A DNA stretch of 64,000 nucleotides from Ziziphus jujuba (GCF_031755915.1 NC_083389.1:17043001-17107000), one strand, 5' to 3'; shown: positions 47,137 to 60,660, counted from the first letter of the stretch. A program made the numbers and translations. The notes: a model not told the origin generated them from the letters alone.

Positions 47137-47930
47137 TCAACCATATAGATTTTGCATTATTAGTAAACTATGTGCATAATTATTACTCTCTAATTGTTGA
47201 GTTTGAAATGGTACCCATAAATTGCTATTTAATAACATTCCATAAATATCTATTGAATAAGGGTTATGAAAATTACTTCCAACCCTCATAGATCCAAAAT
47301 TCATAGAAATCGAATCTTCTTCTTGTTGTGACATCTCCATTATCGATTTCTCTTCATGTATATAGTCTTTTCAACAGTACTAAATCCTTGATCTGCATCT
47401 CTACTCCCATGATCTTCATCTTGTGTTGCATATGTGTAATATTGTTCACCAGTAAACGGGCTTAATCAAACTTCTCGACTTGGTGATTTCTTTTGGCCAC
47501 TACCTCTTCTAACTTTTAATTCAGATAATTTATTGAAGTTATCATCATCACTACTGGAGCTAGAGTAACTACTAAGAGTTTCAAATTGTGAATGTGTACC
47601 ATCTGATGCAGCTGAAGTACTAGTAATTCTAGTTGGCTCTTTTAGAAGCCTTTAAAATGAATCATCACTACTAGAATTTACTTTTTCAGCAATCACTTTT
47701 TGAATATTTATTTTCTATTTTTCAGTTTGTTAACAATCTTTGGATTAGGATTTACTTCATGATCATCTAAATTAACATCTCTAATCCATTGGTACATTTG
47801 ATTGCCCTCTTCATCATCATCTTCCTTTATAATTTCAAATATTATTGTTGGATCCAAGTCTTGATGATTTTCTTATTCAGCTTCCATATCCCTCAACTTG
47901 AGTTTCATATCATAATAACAATAGACTGAT
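47137..47930 (-). pseudogene. Decayed C-terminal tail of a hAT-family transposase
   Basis: Read on the - strand with several stops and frameshifts: YYDMKLKLRDMEAE, DLDPTIIFEIIKEDDDEEG, QWIRDVNLDDHEVNPNPKIV, a Ser/Asp-rich stretch (SSYSSSSDDDNF), YYTYATQDEDHGSRDADQ, then DSISMNFGSMRVGS. This order, an acidic tail after the YxHYNxRLR end of the dimerisation domain followed by a Ser/Asp/Gly/Gln-rich tail, is seen in a large group of plant BED/hAT proteins. The dimerisation domain, catalytic core and zinc finger are absent, as are terminal repeats. Confidence 0.55.
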
Positions 47931-48325
47931 TTTACTTATATCATTAAATGTCTAAAACGCAATTAAAAGGTAAAAAAATTATCGATGAAGTTAATTTGAT
48001 AAAAATTTTACTAAATATCAATAATATTTATGAATTTAAAAAGAAATAAAAAATTTCATGGATATTATCAAAATTTCAATGGAAATTTCAGAAATTTTCA
48101 TGGAAATTATAGATTTTTTAACCAAATCATTAAGGATTTGATTTGCATATTTTATAGAAATTTCCATGGAAATTTTGTTGAAATTTCAAAAATTTCGATG
48201 GATATTATAGAAGTTTTATCAATTTCCATTTCGAATCTAAATTTTATTTCAACCCCTTCAAAAAATAGAAATATCGAAAAAATTTCGAAAAAATATCGGA
48301 TATTTTAAACCTTGATCTTATGTTC
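47931..48325. repeat. AAATTTC-type degenerate repeat
   Basis: Words such as GGAAATTTCAGAAATTTTCA and GATGGATATTATAGAAG recur; related to 42721-44290. The 92-codon + frame here is a translation of the repeat. Confidence 0.5.
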
Positions 48326-49535
48326 TTTTTAAGTTTTGATAATTAAGAAATGGTCACATTATGCCTTTTATATATAGTTTTTTGGTAATCAATAGATATA
48401 CCTTCTTGTAGAAAATGTTATAACTAATTTTTTTAATCATTAGATGAAATAAACCTTAAATTCCGCACAGGGAATGGGTTGGCATTGTTATTAGATTCTC
48501 TTTGAAAGAACATGTTATGTTATATATAAAACTGAAGTAAAATAATTTATATGATATTATTATTTTTTTCAATATTTAAAATGTGCTTGACTTAGACTTT
48601 GGCTTTGTCAAGTACGATGTAAAAATTGATCAACACTAGGATTTTATAGAATATTATTTTCTTTTTTATTTTCAAGGTTGAGTGTTCGAAAAAAAAAAAA
48701 AAAATTTCCCTTCTTTGTTTTGTTATTTAATGAACTGAACTTAGGACCGGACATAGCTGGAGTGTACAACTTTACATCGCCATCAGCCAACATATTATAT
48801 ATAAAAATTGATAAAAATACATTAGTGATATTAATTTGTTTTTATAAAATTAATAGTATTAACCTTATAATAATAACTATTAGATAATAATTCAAATTCA
48901 AATCCTTCACCTTAAATATAAAGATAAATAAATATATATTATCATTTAAAAATGTACTTTGATGTAGCTTTATCTTTATTGATAGGCTTGACTCTTGGCC
49001 TGGTCTGGCTTTATGATGTAAGATTAAGCTGCACAAACTTTTATAAAACATTATTTTCTTTTAGTTCATCTTGAAGGTTGAGTGTAGGCAGAAATTCGTT
49101 GTTCTCTTCTTTGTTGCTTGTTTTCTTTTATTTTCTTTTATTTATTTTTTTGCTTGATTTTCTTCTTTCTTGTTTTGTTAAAATTTTAAAAGGCACATAA
49201 CATGTGGTGTCTTCTTCTTCTTCTTCTTCTTCTTCTTTTGTTTTGGTCAACAATCTGCAATAACATATTTTAATCGCATATTTCTCATTTTTTATTTGTC
49301 CCCAAAAAAAACAAAATATAGATAATTACCCCTCTTTCTGGGGACAAATTTTTAATACTCTCAATACTCCTGCCTTTGATTTTAATATCATGTGGCTTAC
49401 ATGTGGATGACTCTTCCTAGTCAGATAGGCATCATTTTTTTCATTTTCTAAAAACGCGTTGAAGGAAATTCAAGGACGCTGTTTTGCACAAAAAAAAAAA
49501 AAATGATTCTGAAGGTACCTCCACTTCCGCCAAAA

Positions 49536-49566
<31 letters not shown>

Positions 49567-50540
49567 TAAATGTTTGAATCACAGTGTCAGTAAACTTGGT
49601 TGGGCAATAAGATAGTTTCGAGTAGTTGTTTCCAGTTAACCTTGGGAACCATTAGTCCATCACCCCCCTTGTTATGATCTTCATCTCTCCTGAATTGATC
49701 ATACTGTTCATGGATTAAAGAGATATTACCCATCAACGTTACACTTAAAAAATGTCATTTTTCATTTTTAAAATCTGTAAATCATTAATAATGTTTTGGA
49801 AATTATGGAAATGGTAATACCATGGTGTCAACTGCCCTATTGCCCCTCACGCCAATTCCATCTATGGACTATTGACATGTTTTTTATAACCTTAATTAGA
49901 ATTTAAAAATTAAAAATTTAAAAATAATTAAATATTAATTTAATAATATATTAAAATTTTATTTCAAAAGATTCGATATAAAAGAATATAATTTTAAAAT
50001 ATTAATTTTTTATGAGATCCAAAAAAAATTTTTAATATTAATATTGCTAGTAAAAGTCTGATTTTAATATATATATATATATATATATCAAAGAAGAGAG
50101 TATGGTAGACCGGGATTAATTAAGTAAATAATTATTGAAATTAGAAAGCACTAGAGGTTGGCTATCTTTACGGAGCTAGTGCCAAGTATTGAAGATGAGC
50201 ACGTCGTTTCCTCTCCATGCACTGATGGAATCAAGTTTTAGAACAGTCCCCATGTCTCTCAAACCAGATCCACCAAAAATGTATTGCGAAAGGACAGCAC
50301 AGATATTTCATACTCCTGCAAATTACTTAATTAATTAAATTCTAATTTATGTTAATTAATTAATTAATTGATTGATTGATGGATTAGTTAACTCACGGGC
50401 AAATAAAAATTGGAGATGTCTCCTTCCTTTGTGAATTTATAATTTGATTGGGGCACCGAAGCATGCATCAAACATGTCAATTGATTCCCACTGAATCTCT
50501 CGCTTAGAGAATCTCCAGCAAATAGTATTTTCTTCCCTTG
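48326..50540. repeat. Segmental duplication with TBL fragment, copy 2
   Basis: Counterpart of 44786-46736, diverged by many substitutions and by microsatellite changes such as (CTT)n near 49210-49238. This copy continues rightward into the remaining TBL exons. Confidence 0.85.
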
Positions 50541-51430
50541 GAATCTCTTCAAGAATTTCACACCATTGATTCTGCATAGGCCCCAGCTTGACTAATTAAT
50601 TACTAATTTAGTATTCAAAGAATCTTTTTTTTTTTTGCTCATCAAAATATTTATATAATTATAAAAGTTTTAATTAATATATCCACCTGTCATAAAAATA
50701 AATAATCATATATTTAACATAGAAGAAATAATTAGTACATGATTAGGTATAGTTGGATTAAAGAAATACAACTAATTTGAATGTGTCGGCGCAAATAAAT
50801 GCCTGACATTGTGCTCCAACAATATTAATCCAGGTCAAACTTTTCCTTACATTATGTTCCTTCTTAACACCGGCCTGTGTCTTATGTATGTTTAATTATT
50901 TGATCAATAATAGTTCAATTAATGAAGGTTTAATCTTCATGATCTGTTTCCTCAAACAAAAAATAAAATAAATAAATAAATAAAATAAAAATCTTCATGA
51001 TCTGATATACAACTTATGCAAATATATAAATTTGATCTTTAATATTTCATTAATTCAGAATTCCCATTAAGAAATTAATCTCATTTCTTAGGACAAATCA
51101 AAGCCAGAAGCCAACTATGACATAATATATGTCAAAAGGGGAAAAAGAAATGAATAAGAAGAAGAAAGAAAACGCTAAAAAAAAACACATTTTAAATTTA
51201 ATATTCAAATATATTGGTACCTTGGCAATTCACAAGAGCTAGGCTTCCGTGCATATTTGAGATAGAGATTATCTGGGCGTCCATTTTTTTGACAATTATA
51301 ATATTTCTCTATAAAAGGGGTATCTTGATGAGTCATAGATTGGATAAGACTCATCATAAACCCAAAACGCTTGGAAGAAATCACACAAGCTTCCCAATTT
51401 TGAACGCCCTCTTCAATTATTATAATAATT
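50155..51430 (-). pseudogene. Trichome-birefringence-like (TBL/PMR5 family) gene, copy 2, broken
   Basis: Three exons on the - strand. Exon 1 (about 51430-51221) reads SLCDFFQAFWVYDESYPIYD, then shifts frame at a 4-T run (51307-51320) and continues IEKYYNCQKNGRPDNLYLKY, PSSCELPR; this is the N-terminal TBL (PMR5N) domain. Exon 2 (50571-50397) reads NGVKFLKRFQGKKILFAGDS and on to GDISNFYLP; its splice sites are good and in phase. Exon 3 (50315-about 50155) reads EYEISVLSFRNTFLVDLV, then shifts frame to RDMGTVLKLDSISAWRGNDV and LIFNTWH. The last exon with the Asp-His of the active site is not found to the left. Two frameshifts and a missing end make it a pseudogene. Confidence 0.82.
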
Positions 51431-53619
51431 CAAATTATTCTCTTTAGCATTGCATCTATGGAGGTAGATTATCAGGAAAATTGCAAAAGTAAAAGAGCAT
51501 AACCCACGAAACCAATTCCCCATTCAGCATGATGTAATCATGAGCGAAAGTGCTTTGATGTATGTCTATATTGAAGATTTATGAAATATGATCAAGGCTT
51601 AATTTAATAGAACCAGTGTTACATATATACACATGCAGAGATTGAGGTACGATTTAATATAGTTGGTAAAAATAGAGTTATTATTTGTAAAACATTGATT
51701 TGAATATTAAAGCTGTTTGATATTGTTATAGCTTCTGAAGAAATAATTGTACCGTAGAAAATATCGATTAAGTGTTTGATAAACTATTATTTTAAAATTA
51801 CTGTATAATTTTGAGTAATTAAGCATTTAGTAAATAATATATAGTTTTAATTGTTATTACAGGACTATAATGTAATTTATTATCGTCTTTTCACTTGTAG
51901 TATTCTTTTTTTTTATATTATTATTAAATGCAACATATATTACTAAATGATAAATGTCATTTAAACATCTTTAGCTTTGCCATAATTTATTATTTATGAC
52001 TTTTAACTCTAAAAAAAGAAAAAAAAATTAAAGATGAAGTCTAAGTATGATTCTCCAAAAGTATGAGTTTAGTTATAATTAAGACAAACTAAAGGAGTCT
52101 AAATGAAAATTCTCTATTACTGAATATTTAACATAATTTTTCTTTTCATCATAACTACAGTAAATGTTGGTCCCAACAAAAATATATTAAATGAAAAAAA
52201 ATAAAATAAGTCTTTTTTTTTATCATACCTATTGTTTATGATCCGTCAATAGCCAAAAGAAAAAAAAAATGAAAGATTATTTTTAGCATGAATTATGGCA
52301 TTTGTAAATCTGTAGAAGAGATTTCTAATGTTGTTTAGTTTAACGCCAATAAATCTAGAACAAAAATGAATATTGATATAGGTTGACATGGACAAGGAAA
52401 GTAACACTTTACAAGTTTTTTTTTTGGGTCTATTTTTGGCAAATAACCTTTTACAATTTTTTTTTTTTTTTTTTGGGTGTAATATAGCGTTTTACAAGAT
52501 ATTGCTACACAATAAGTTAGCTATTTAAGTCTAAATCAAATTTTGTTTGGATTCGAATTTAAGAATTCCTCTCTTGGTAGGATTTGAATCATAAGCAGAT
52601 CATATTTCTTTAATCGGACTCTATTTCCTTAATGAGCAAAATTTTCAAATGGTATCTCTTTAATAATTTTCAAATTGTAACTGATTATGAAAAATTGAAC
52701 ATTCACAAGCTGATGTTTCACCTATATCCTATTAGGATAAAGAGTTTATTAAAATATAGTTCAACCCATTCAAAATTATATAACTCTTAATTACAATCTA
52801 TTTCTACAAGAAAATATTATTTGAATCCAATTATATCTTAGGAAAAATTGGCTTTGCACATAATTTTATAACTGCATTCATTTGGAATTAATCAGCTGAC
52901 CACATACTCTTTTTAAAGGGATCAAACCACTAATAGTTCTTAACAATAATTTTTGTTAATATCTTGAAAAAATTATAATTTAATTTTGAAAACATAGAAA
53001 TTTTGATGATTTGTTTGAAAATTTAAATTGCACAAAGCGTTGGGCTAGACTACCTATGTATTTTTTGCAGAATCAAATCGATCACAGTTCATTGAAAAGA
53101 ATTTTGGAAACTTTGGAATTTTGAATTTGATTGATTTTAGAAACAAAAGATATTTGCTTTGATTATCTGTGTAACACCTGTGAGCTTTAAAGTATGTAAG
53201 CAAAAAGGATAAATTTAGAGTGTTTAAATTTTTTATCAAAATTTTGGTATTCATATTTTGATAATTTTTAAATGATTTATCTACTCATGTATATAAGACA
53301 ATATCAATTTAAAACCATTAAAAATCTGTCACATAATTGGTTGCCAAAATTTTGGTAAAAAAATTTGGTACATGTAGGATTACTCAAGCAAACAATGGCA
53401 AGATCAATGAATAATATATTATGATGAATTATGACAACCAGTAGTGAACCAGTATGGCGTCAGGATAAGTATAGGTGGATGCAAGACACTGATAAGCTAT
53501 CTTACTGTCTAAGGTTATATGATATCCAATTCCACATAGTCCGGATGTGAAACGATTATGATTGTAATGTAAAGTAATCACTCTCGTAACAATCAAAAGA
53601 ATGTTGAAACTAAGCATGC
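51431..53619. other. Intergenic, AT-rich, no gene
   Basis: T runs at about 52415-52425 and 52460-52476. Small frames such as 53054-53254 (-) and 53429-53617 (-) show no domain. Confidence 0.55.
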
Positions 53620-53950
53620 TTCAATGGAAACAATTTTAGGTTGGATGATCTCTTGGAGAATATGAACAAAACCTCATACCATCTAAAATACAACGGGTAA
53701 ATGGAGGACAATTTCGATGGAAAGAGAGTGCTGGGGCATTACAAATCGCTAGATCCTAAAGAGATGCATTGTAAGACCTATAAACCTTAAAGAATACACT
53801 ATGGTAGATTATGACAAACAAGGATAAATCAAGCAATTCTAAAATGGATAATTTCTTGCGAAATCAAAACAAATCCTATACCATCTAAAATGCAATAGGT
53901 AAATGAGATACTATTGGTGGAAAGAGAGAGGCAGGGTGTTACAATATGAT
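53620..53950. repeat. Diverged direct repeat pair of about 190 bp
   Basis: Two units share the words ATACCATCTAAAATRCAA, GGTAAATG and GGAAAGAGAG followed by GGGYRTTACAA (ending near 53750 and 53943). Function unknown; a purine-rich run followed by TGTTACA can mark an LTR start, but no LTR is visible. Confidence 0.55.
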
Positions 53951-55300
53951 TTGGAAAATCTTAAAAAATATAATTTTATTACATTTGAGGTTGAAAGACT
54001 TATGCATAACAAGAACAAAGAGACATCTCAATTAGGTTGCCATCCCTCAAAATTTCAACCATATGCAAATATCTCTTAACATTTATTTGACTACCTTTGA
54101 CTTTGTAAAGACAGTTAAACAATGTTAGTTTGCTAAATTTATTATTTAGTAACTATTAATTTAGTTGAGTTATATGCCAAACAATAAATCCATAATTTGA
54201 TGTTTAATTTCAAATTATCCTTTTATTTATGCAGGATTTTTAAATAGTCACTTGTTTGATATCACTATTTATTTAAAAGCCCTTTTTAATTGTTATTTAA
54301 TGATCATTTTAATTTTATTAGACTATTAAAATATTTGAAAATTAATACTCCTCTAAAATTTATTGAATATATTTAATTTATTTGATATTTGATTTGATTG
54401 TATATCAAATTAATTTAATTGGCAACTTTTTATTTTGATGGGCTAATAACAAATTAATTTTAAATTAAAAGTCTATTTCATTTATTAGACAATTTACTTT
54501 AATTAAACAATCCCTTGTTTTAAATCCAATTTTATTTAATTAATAATTTATATTTATTGAACCTTTGTTGGTGATACAATAAACTAAATTAATTGGATTA
54601 TTTATTTGAATTAATAGCCTTTATATTTATTTACGCTATAAATTAATTTGAGTTTTAATAAATCATTAGGTTTTGACTTTAAACAAAAATTAAGGTTCAA
54701 ATTAATTTAATTAGCAACTTTTTATTTTGATGGGCCAAAAACCAATTAATTTTAAATTAAAAAGTCTATTTTACTTATTAGACAATTTAGTTTAATTAAA
54801 AATCATTTGTTTTAAATCCAATTTTATTTAATTAATAATTTATATTTATTGAACCTTTGTTTGGTGATACAATAAACTAAATTAATTGGATTATTTATTA
54901 GAATTTATAGCCTTTCTTATTTACTTAGGTTATAAATTAATTCGAGTTTTAATAAATCATTAGGTTTGGACTTTAAACAAAAGTTAAGGTAGTGAACCTT
55001 CAATTTTAAAACCCATTTATACTTGAATGAATTTTAGATTCATTAGGTTTGGGCTTTGGACAATTTAAGTTGGACCTTTTAATGAAACTTACGACCCATT
55101 TAAATTAGAGTCCCAATCCAGTTTAGTAGAGTCCAATATAATTTAATTAATTCATAAGGCTTAATAACCCATAAATTTGACAGGGTTATATTTTAAATGA
55201 GATCCATTAGTTAATTAGGCCCCAAATTTTGATTTAATTAATTGACAAATTGTTCAGTTGATAATTAAACCAATTAATTAGTTCAGGACTTTCAACCAAA
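53951..55300. repeat. AT-rich intergenic DNA with a 292-bp tandem duplication (about 54408-54992)
   Basis: Units at 54408-54699 and 54700-54992 share GCAACTTTTTATTTTGATGG and GAACCTTTGTT(T)GGTGATAC with small differences. Unit ends lie in AAATTAATTTAATT words. No gene or element ends. Confidence 0.75.
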
Positions 55301-56229
55301 AAAAAAAAAAAAATTATATAAAATGATAGGCCGAATGCAGGTGAAGTTTACTTGCATTAAACTTAAAGAGATCCCACCATCTATCTTTGCAATAATTAAA
55401 GTCAAATTAAACCTTTATGAAATATATCATGCTCAATTTTAAAACCAATATTTAATTGGACTAAGAAGGAAAGGGAAATGGCAAAGAATTAAATGGGCTC
55501 AAACGTAAATTTATCTTTTCTTTTTGGCCATTAGACTTTTTCATTTAGCTCTTCTTTCATTTATTTCTTTCTTTTTTCTTTTTTACTTTTTTTTTTTTTT
55601 TTTTTTTGGTTGGTGGGTTTCTGCCATTTGGTATTTCTTTTTAATTTCTTTTTTTGTTATTGGCTTTTTTCCAAATTTTTTTTCCTGGCTGCCTTTTATC
55701 CGGCGGCTCTTTTAATTTTTGCCTTTTTGTCTTCTGCCTATTTTTTTATTCCATTCTATACGTTCATTTTTTTATTTTCTGAATTTGAATTTTTTTGTTC
55801 AACAGTAACTTTAATATCCAATTCTATTTCTTTAACGAGAAATTTTTCAGTATTAGGTGGATTCATGACTTGATATTAATTGCAAATTAAGTTATGAGGG
55901 TCCTATGGTTTTGAGCATAAGGGATTGTGGTTGGTACTAGTTACTTGGCAGGGCAATCTCCTACTTTTGGAAATTGTTAGGCATTTGGATTATTGCAAAG
56001 TCTATAATTTTAAAAGTAGTGGCAACTTAGCCATACATATGTGAAGCTCTTGCTAATCCAACAAAAAACCAAAATGTTCCTCCACTAACCATGGACATGA
56101 AAAAGAATTTACTAGAGCAAGAGAAGGTCTATAGCTTCAAAATCTTTAAGGCTGATCAAATTTTTTATCATCTGCTGGCCGACAAAGTAATCAAGTTACC
56201 TGATAGCCATGTCTTGCCCGTCTTGCCCA
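55301..56229. other. Intergenic, pyrimidine-rich, no gene
   Basis: A long T/C-rich stretch at 55555-55800 produces Phe-rich frames that I do not accept as coding. The frame 56091-56282 (+) overlaps the repeat that follows and shows no domain. Confidence 0.5.
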
Positions 56230-56830
56230 CAAGATCTATTTTAGCTTACGGAAGAATTTTGACCAGTTCACAACAATTTTAAACTTGATTTCTTGGGTTG
56301 GATAGTTTTTTCTACTTTAGTACGTCATTCCAAATCATTTATTTTTATTTAAAACTCATGTGAAATCAAAATCTAAAGATAATAATTTTTTTGGTCTTGA
56401 ATCTTTGATGAGATATAGATGACCAATTTTAGCTTGTGAATTTGTTTTGGCCTTCTCCCAATAGTTTTAACTTAATTTATTTGGTCTAATTGACTTTCCA
56501 GGTGCTAAACAATGTTGCAAAATCTTTTAATTTGAATTGAAACTCCTTTGGATCAAAATCAAAAGATAACAAGATCTCTTGGTAATAATTATTTCACCAA
56601 ATGGCTTATTTTAGCTTGAGGATGAATTTTAACCACTTCTCAAAAATTTTAAACTAGGTTTCTTAGTTTGGATAGTCATTTCTCCTTTAGGACATCGTTT
56701 GAAAAAAAAAATATTTTGATTTTAAACTCCTATAAGATCAAAATTTTAAACTCCTGTAAGACCGAAATCTAAAGACAACAAATCAAAATCAAAATCTTGG
56801 TAATGATTCTTTTACAAGAATCCTGTCTTA
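56230..56830. repeat. Three diverged units of about 190 bp
   Basis: Units begin near 56239, 56430 and 56611 and share TTTTAGCTT, TTTTGACC-like, TTAAACT..GATTTCTT and AAAATCWAAAGATAA words. Heavily diverged. Confidence 0.5.
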
Positions 56831-57769
56831 GGCTTCCAAAAATTTAATTAAGAACATTCGTATATACCAAATATCCTAAAATTAAATCTATAACTTTGGA
56901 ATTACAAAAATTGGACCTAAAATATCAATCATACCATGAACCCTTTGATTTTGTATTCCAAATTGAGGTCTTTCAACTTAAGAACAATTTTATAAAATTA
57001 AACATTTTATTAGCTCTTAAGATCCTTTAGAAACCCATTACAAACAATAATTTAGTTCCATATGTCCAATTTTATTGGGTATTTGCCCAAACTAATTTAT
57101 ATCGGATAATTACTTAAAAATTAACAAATCATGCACCAATGAAAAGCCCATGAGATGAATAACACATTGGTAGTCTAAAAAAGTTACTAATGACTGGAAT
57201 ATGTGTTTAAAATTTTAGTTAAACTTGGAGTTGTTAGATCTCCTAAACATTGTGTAATTGAGGCAAAAGGAGGCTAGATTTGGAAAGCGCAGGCGAGGAA
57301 TGGACCCAAAGGCCTAAAACTACTGGAATCCAGTCAAATCTCTTGTGATTGAAAATTTTGATCTCATCAGCAAACACCTCTGATCTCATCTCATCACTGG
57401 CTAGTTGCTTTGAAATTTCATGAGCAAACTGAAAATTCTATGGGTACCATAGGGGTGTGTCACATGTTGGTTGATTCATAGAGATAGGGGGTTTGTCTTA
57501 TGAAAAATCGATGAAGGATGGTGGTTGGTCATGAATTGGTCTGGCGAGTCATGAGTCTGCAAGTGTTTTAGGGAGTTTTTGGATATTTTTGAATATTTCA
57601 TTTGGGTCCTCTTATTCACACACTTGCCTAAGTATTTATACCCACACAGGTTTGATAGAGGACTAAAAATATATTACCATTGTCTCAAAGAGCCTAGATT
57701 GATGGGATTATAAAAAGTTTTGACATGTACACTATTCTCCTAATTTGGCTCCCGTGCCAAAGGGTAACA
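56831..57769. other. Intergenic, no gene
   Basis: No domain seen. Bases 57240-57660 are less AT-rich, contain TATTTATACC near 57632 and could be part of an LTR, but no boundaries or partner copy are visible. Confidence 0.45.
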
Positions 57770-58390
57770 AGTTATCTAAAAGATCAATGTCCCAAGGATG
57801 AGATTGAAAGACAATCAATTAAAAAGAAACCATATTTTTTTACAATCGACAGTTTGATATATGCTCAAGTATAAAAATAGCCAAATATTGCTTATATTGT
57901 GGGTATGCCTAGCAAATTCGTGGCCAATCTGATTTTTATGCATTGGCAAGCAAATAAGAAGGTTTCAATTATCTTCAAGGAACAAAAGATTATATATTCA
58001 CATGTTGGCGCACCAACGCACTTGTGGTTGGCTGTTGGGATGCTGATTATAATGGATGCATGGACGATTTAAGATCCACTATCAAGCATATTTTTTTTAT
58101 GACAAAAGGAATTATATCTTGGAAGAGTTCCAAGCAGAGTATAAGAACATTCTCAACTATGAAGGCAAAATGTAAGGTGTGTTTTGGGACAACTAGTCAT
58201 GCGATTTGGTTGCGAAATAATGTCTTTTTCTAATAATGTTGGATGTAAATCTGGAGCCAACTTTACCAAAGTAAAATTTTATAAAGTGAAGGACGAAATA
58301 GCGAAAGGAACTACCTCTGTGGGATACATGCCTAGCTCTAATATATTAGGCAGATCCACTAACAACAGGTTTGGTTCTAGGTGTTTTTCA
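57770..58390 (+). pseudogene. Decayed Ty1-copia reverse transcriptase end and RNase H
   Basis: In shifting + frames: SLIYAQV, NIAYIVGMPSKFVAN, NYLQGTKDYIF, then a clean stretch with CWDADYNGCMDDLRSTIKHI, GIISWKSSKQSIRTFSTMKA and TSHAIWLRN. The DADYxG, STxxxxF and SWKSSKQ..STxxAE motifs are those of copia RNase H. The acidic residue normally in the E of AE is replaced (KAK), and stops and frameshifts occur, so it is inactive. Gag, protease and integrase are not found to the left; the element is truncated at its 5' side. Confidence 0.85.
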
Positions 58391-58875
58391 AAGGCATGTA
58401 TCCCATTTGGGAATATTAAATAGTTAAGATTCTATTACATTAGTGAGAATTTTATAATCTATCTTTATTGAACGTGTTATTGACTATTGTTTATTGTCTT
58501 GTTAAGCAATACATGTTTTAAATGGATGATTATTATATAAATAAGATGTGCGCACATATATTATTTTTTGCTAATTGGTATATTTCATTTCTTTAGGTAT
58601 TTTGTTTTTAAGGTATGTTTATGGTTTAATCCACTAGTACTATTGTAAATCACTGACTTAGATTTTGTATATTGTTGTATACTCTTGTTACTCTATATGC
58701 ATGATTTATGTGGTGTTTTGTATTTTGAAATTTATTAATATTTGAATTTTTTGGACCTAAGTTATATATATTGTTGTACCTTATCAGTACACTATATACT
58801 TTATTGAAGTGATCATATTTTATGTGCGAAATTCTGTAATAAGTGAATTTTGTTTTATGTTTAATTATGTCGTCC

Positions 58876-58886
58876 AAGTGGAAGAA
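58876..58886 (+). other. Polypurine tract of the truncated copia element
   Basis: AAGTGGAAGAA just before TATTAGAATAATTA matches the position and form of a copia polypurine tract and LTR start (TGTTAGAATAA-like, with TG changed to TA). Confidence 0.5.
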
Positions 58887-59460
58887 TATTAGAATAATTA
58901 TGTTGAGTGACATAATTAGTTTAATTCACTTGCTGAGCCTTGATGTTTCCAGTAATGGAATTGCATACTTTGTTATTTAATTGTCTAAAGAGACCCATTG
59001 AAATCACTCTCTTTTTATCTTTTGGTAGGCCCATTAAATCAAAAGAACATGATATATCTCTCTATGTAAAACTTTAATGGATTTATGACCCATCTTTGTT
59101 TTTAAAAAATATATTAATTATTATTTTATGTGTTTTTGAAATAACTAAGAGATGGGGTCATTGTTTTGACATATAGCTACATTGTTTTAACCTAGAAAGA
59201 AAGAGAGAAGGTTGAGAGAATTGTTTTCATAGAGGTCTCTATCATGTATTTTATTTGCAGGTTCCATAACAATCAAAGATATTCCAATTAGTCTACAATA
59301 AACCGTATCCACTAAAAATATTCATACGTGCTATTGAATAATATGAGATATGGATGGATAATTAATTGGTTTGCTGCATATGATGTTGATTATCCTCCTT
59401 ATATGTTTATATAAAATTTTTCATTCTTCTTATTAGAAGCATCCAAAACGGACCTAGAAG
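58887..59460 (+). repeat. Probable 3' LTR of the truncated copia element
   Basis: Begins at 58887 after the polypurine tract. The right limit is not determined because there is no 5' LTR in the window to compare. It contains no coding sequence. Confidence 0.4.
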
Positions 59461-59596
59461 AACCCTTGCTGCTCAAGAAGTAGGATGTTGCTAACTAAGC
59501 TGAATTGACTTCGATGGACTGGGGGAGGCTTTTCATTCCATTTAATAAATTACAATGTTATTAAACATATTTATATTTGCTATTGAGGAATAATGG

Positions 59597-59825
59597 TGTA
59601 GGAAAGTTAGGAAATCTGATCCCATAGAATAAGGAAATTAGAACTTGAATTATTCAAATTTTAGGATATTTTCATTTTTAGTTTTTTTCTTTTTTCTTTC
59701 TACTACTATTTCTCCTCCTTAATTCTAGGAGACGAGCCTTGTGCTCTATTCTATCTGAAAAAACGATATAATTCATATTATTCAAGAGAATTAAGAGAGT
59801 TTTTCTTCTTTCTCTTTTTCCTTCA
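59597..59825 (+). repeat. Probable 5' LTR of the second copia element
   Basis: Starts TGTAGGAAAGTTAGGAAATC and ends TTCA directly before the primer-binding site. TG...CA ends and a length of 229 bp are acceptable for copia. The 3' LTR lies beyond the window, so the left limit is inferred from the TG and typical start only. Confidence 0.55.
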
Positions 59826-59837
59826 TGGTATCAAAGC
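59826..59837 (+). other. Primer-binding site
   Basis: TGGTATCAAAGC is a one-base variant of the initiator Met tRNA-complementary site TGGTATCAGAGC used by most plant copia elements. Confidence 0.75.
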
Positions 59838-59863
59838 CCTAGGTTCTAATCTAAGGATTATCT

Positions 59864-60660
59864 ATGGCAAGCCAAAATCCATGGAAGGCGGCTTTAATCG
59901 GTGTGACCAGCAAGGACTCAGTGGCATGAGGGGAAAGCACCACGAGTTCGAATCATAACTCCATCTTCTTCAATGGTTTGGAGGGGTCCACTAATTCCCG
60001 CCAATTGAATATCCACCATCTAAATGGAAAAAATTACATGGAATGGGCGCAAACCATTTGTTTGATCTTGGAAGGCAAAGGGAAGTGTGGATATCTGACA
60101 GAAGAAGTGACAAAACTTACAGGTGAAGATTTCAAGACCTAGAAATCAAAAAATTCTTTGATTATTGTGTGGTTGGTGAATTCAATGGAACCCACAATTG
60201 GCAAGCCCTTCATGTTCCTGCCAACAATCAAAGACGTTTAGGAAGCAGGGAAGGATACTTATTTTGATCTGGAGAATTCTTCATAGATTTTTGTTTTAAA
60301 ATCCAAACTTTGGCACGCGAAATAGGATGACCACGATGTAACCTTCTACTACAGCGAGTTGATGACCCTGTGGTAGGAGTTAGATCTTTGTTATGATAAT
60401 ATCTAGGAGTGCGCAAAAGAAAGCGTCCTATTTATGAAACGACAAGAAAATGATCATGTCTTCATGTTTTTGGCAGGACTTAACAAGGAGTTAGCTGAGG
60501 TGCAAGGCCAAATTTTAGGGAAAACTCCTCTACCGACAATTTGTGAGGCCTTCTCAGAAGTTCGGAGAGAAGAAGTACGGTAGAGTGTGATGCTTAACAA
60601 CAAATCTATTCCTATTACTACTAACTCAAAAGTAGAAAGTTCTACCCTTGTAATTTAGTG
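59864..60660 (+). pseudogene. Copia gag, stop-riddled
   Basis: From ATG at 59864 (MASQNPWKAALIGVTSKD) the + frame shows LNGKNYMEWAQTICLILEGK, CGYLTEEVTKLTGED, DVTFYYSELMTLW, ENDHVFMFLAGLNKELAEVQ and QILGKTPLPTICEAFSEVRR, the order found in copia gag (UBN2/retrotran_gag region). At least six in-frame stops interrupt it, so it makes no capsid protein. Confidence 0.8.

Noticed and set aside
55524..55873. Phe-rich + frames that look like membrane proteins
   Set aside because: They are translations of a long T/C-rich tract.
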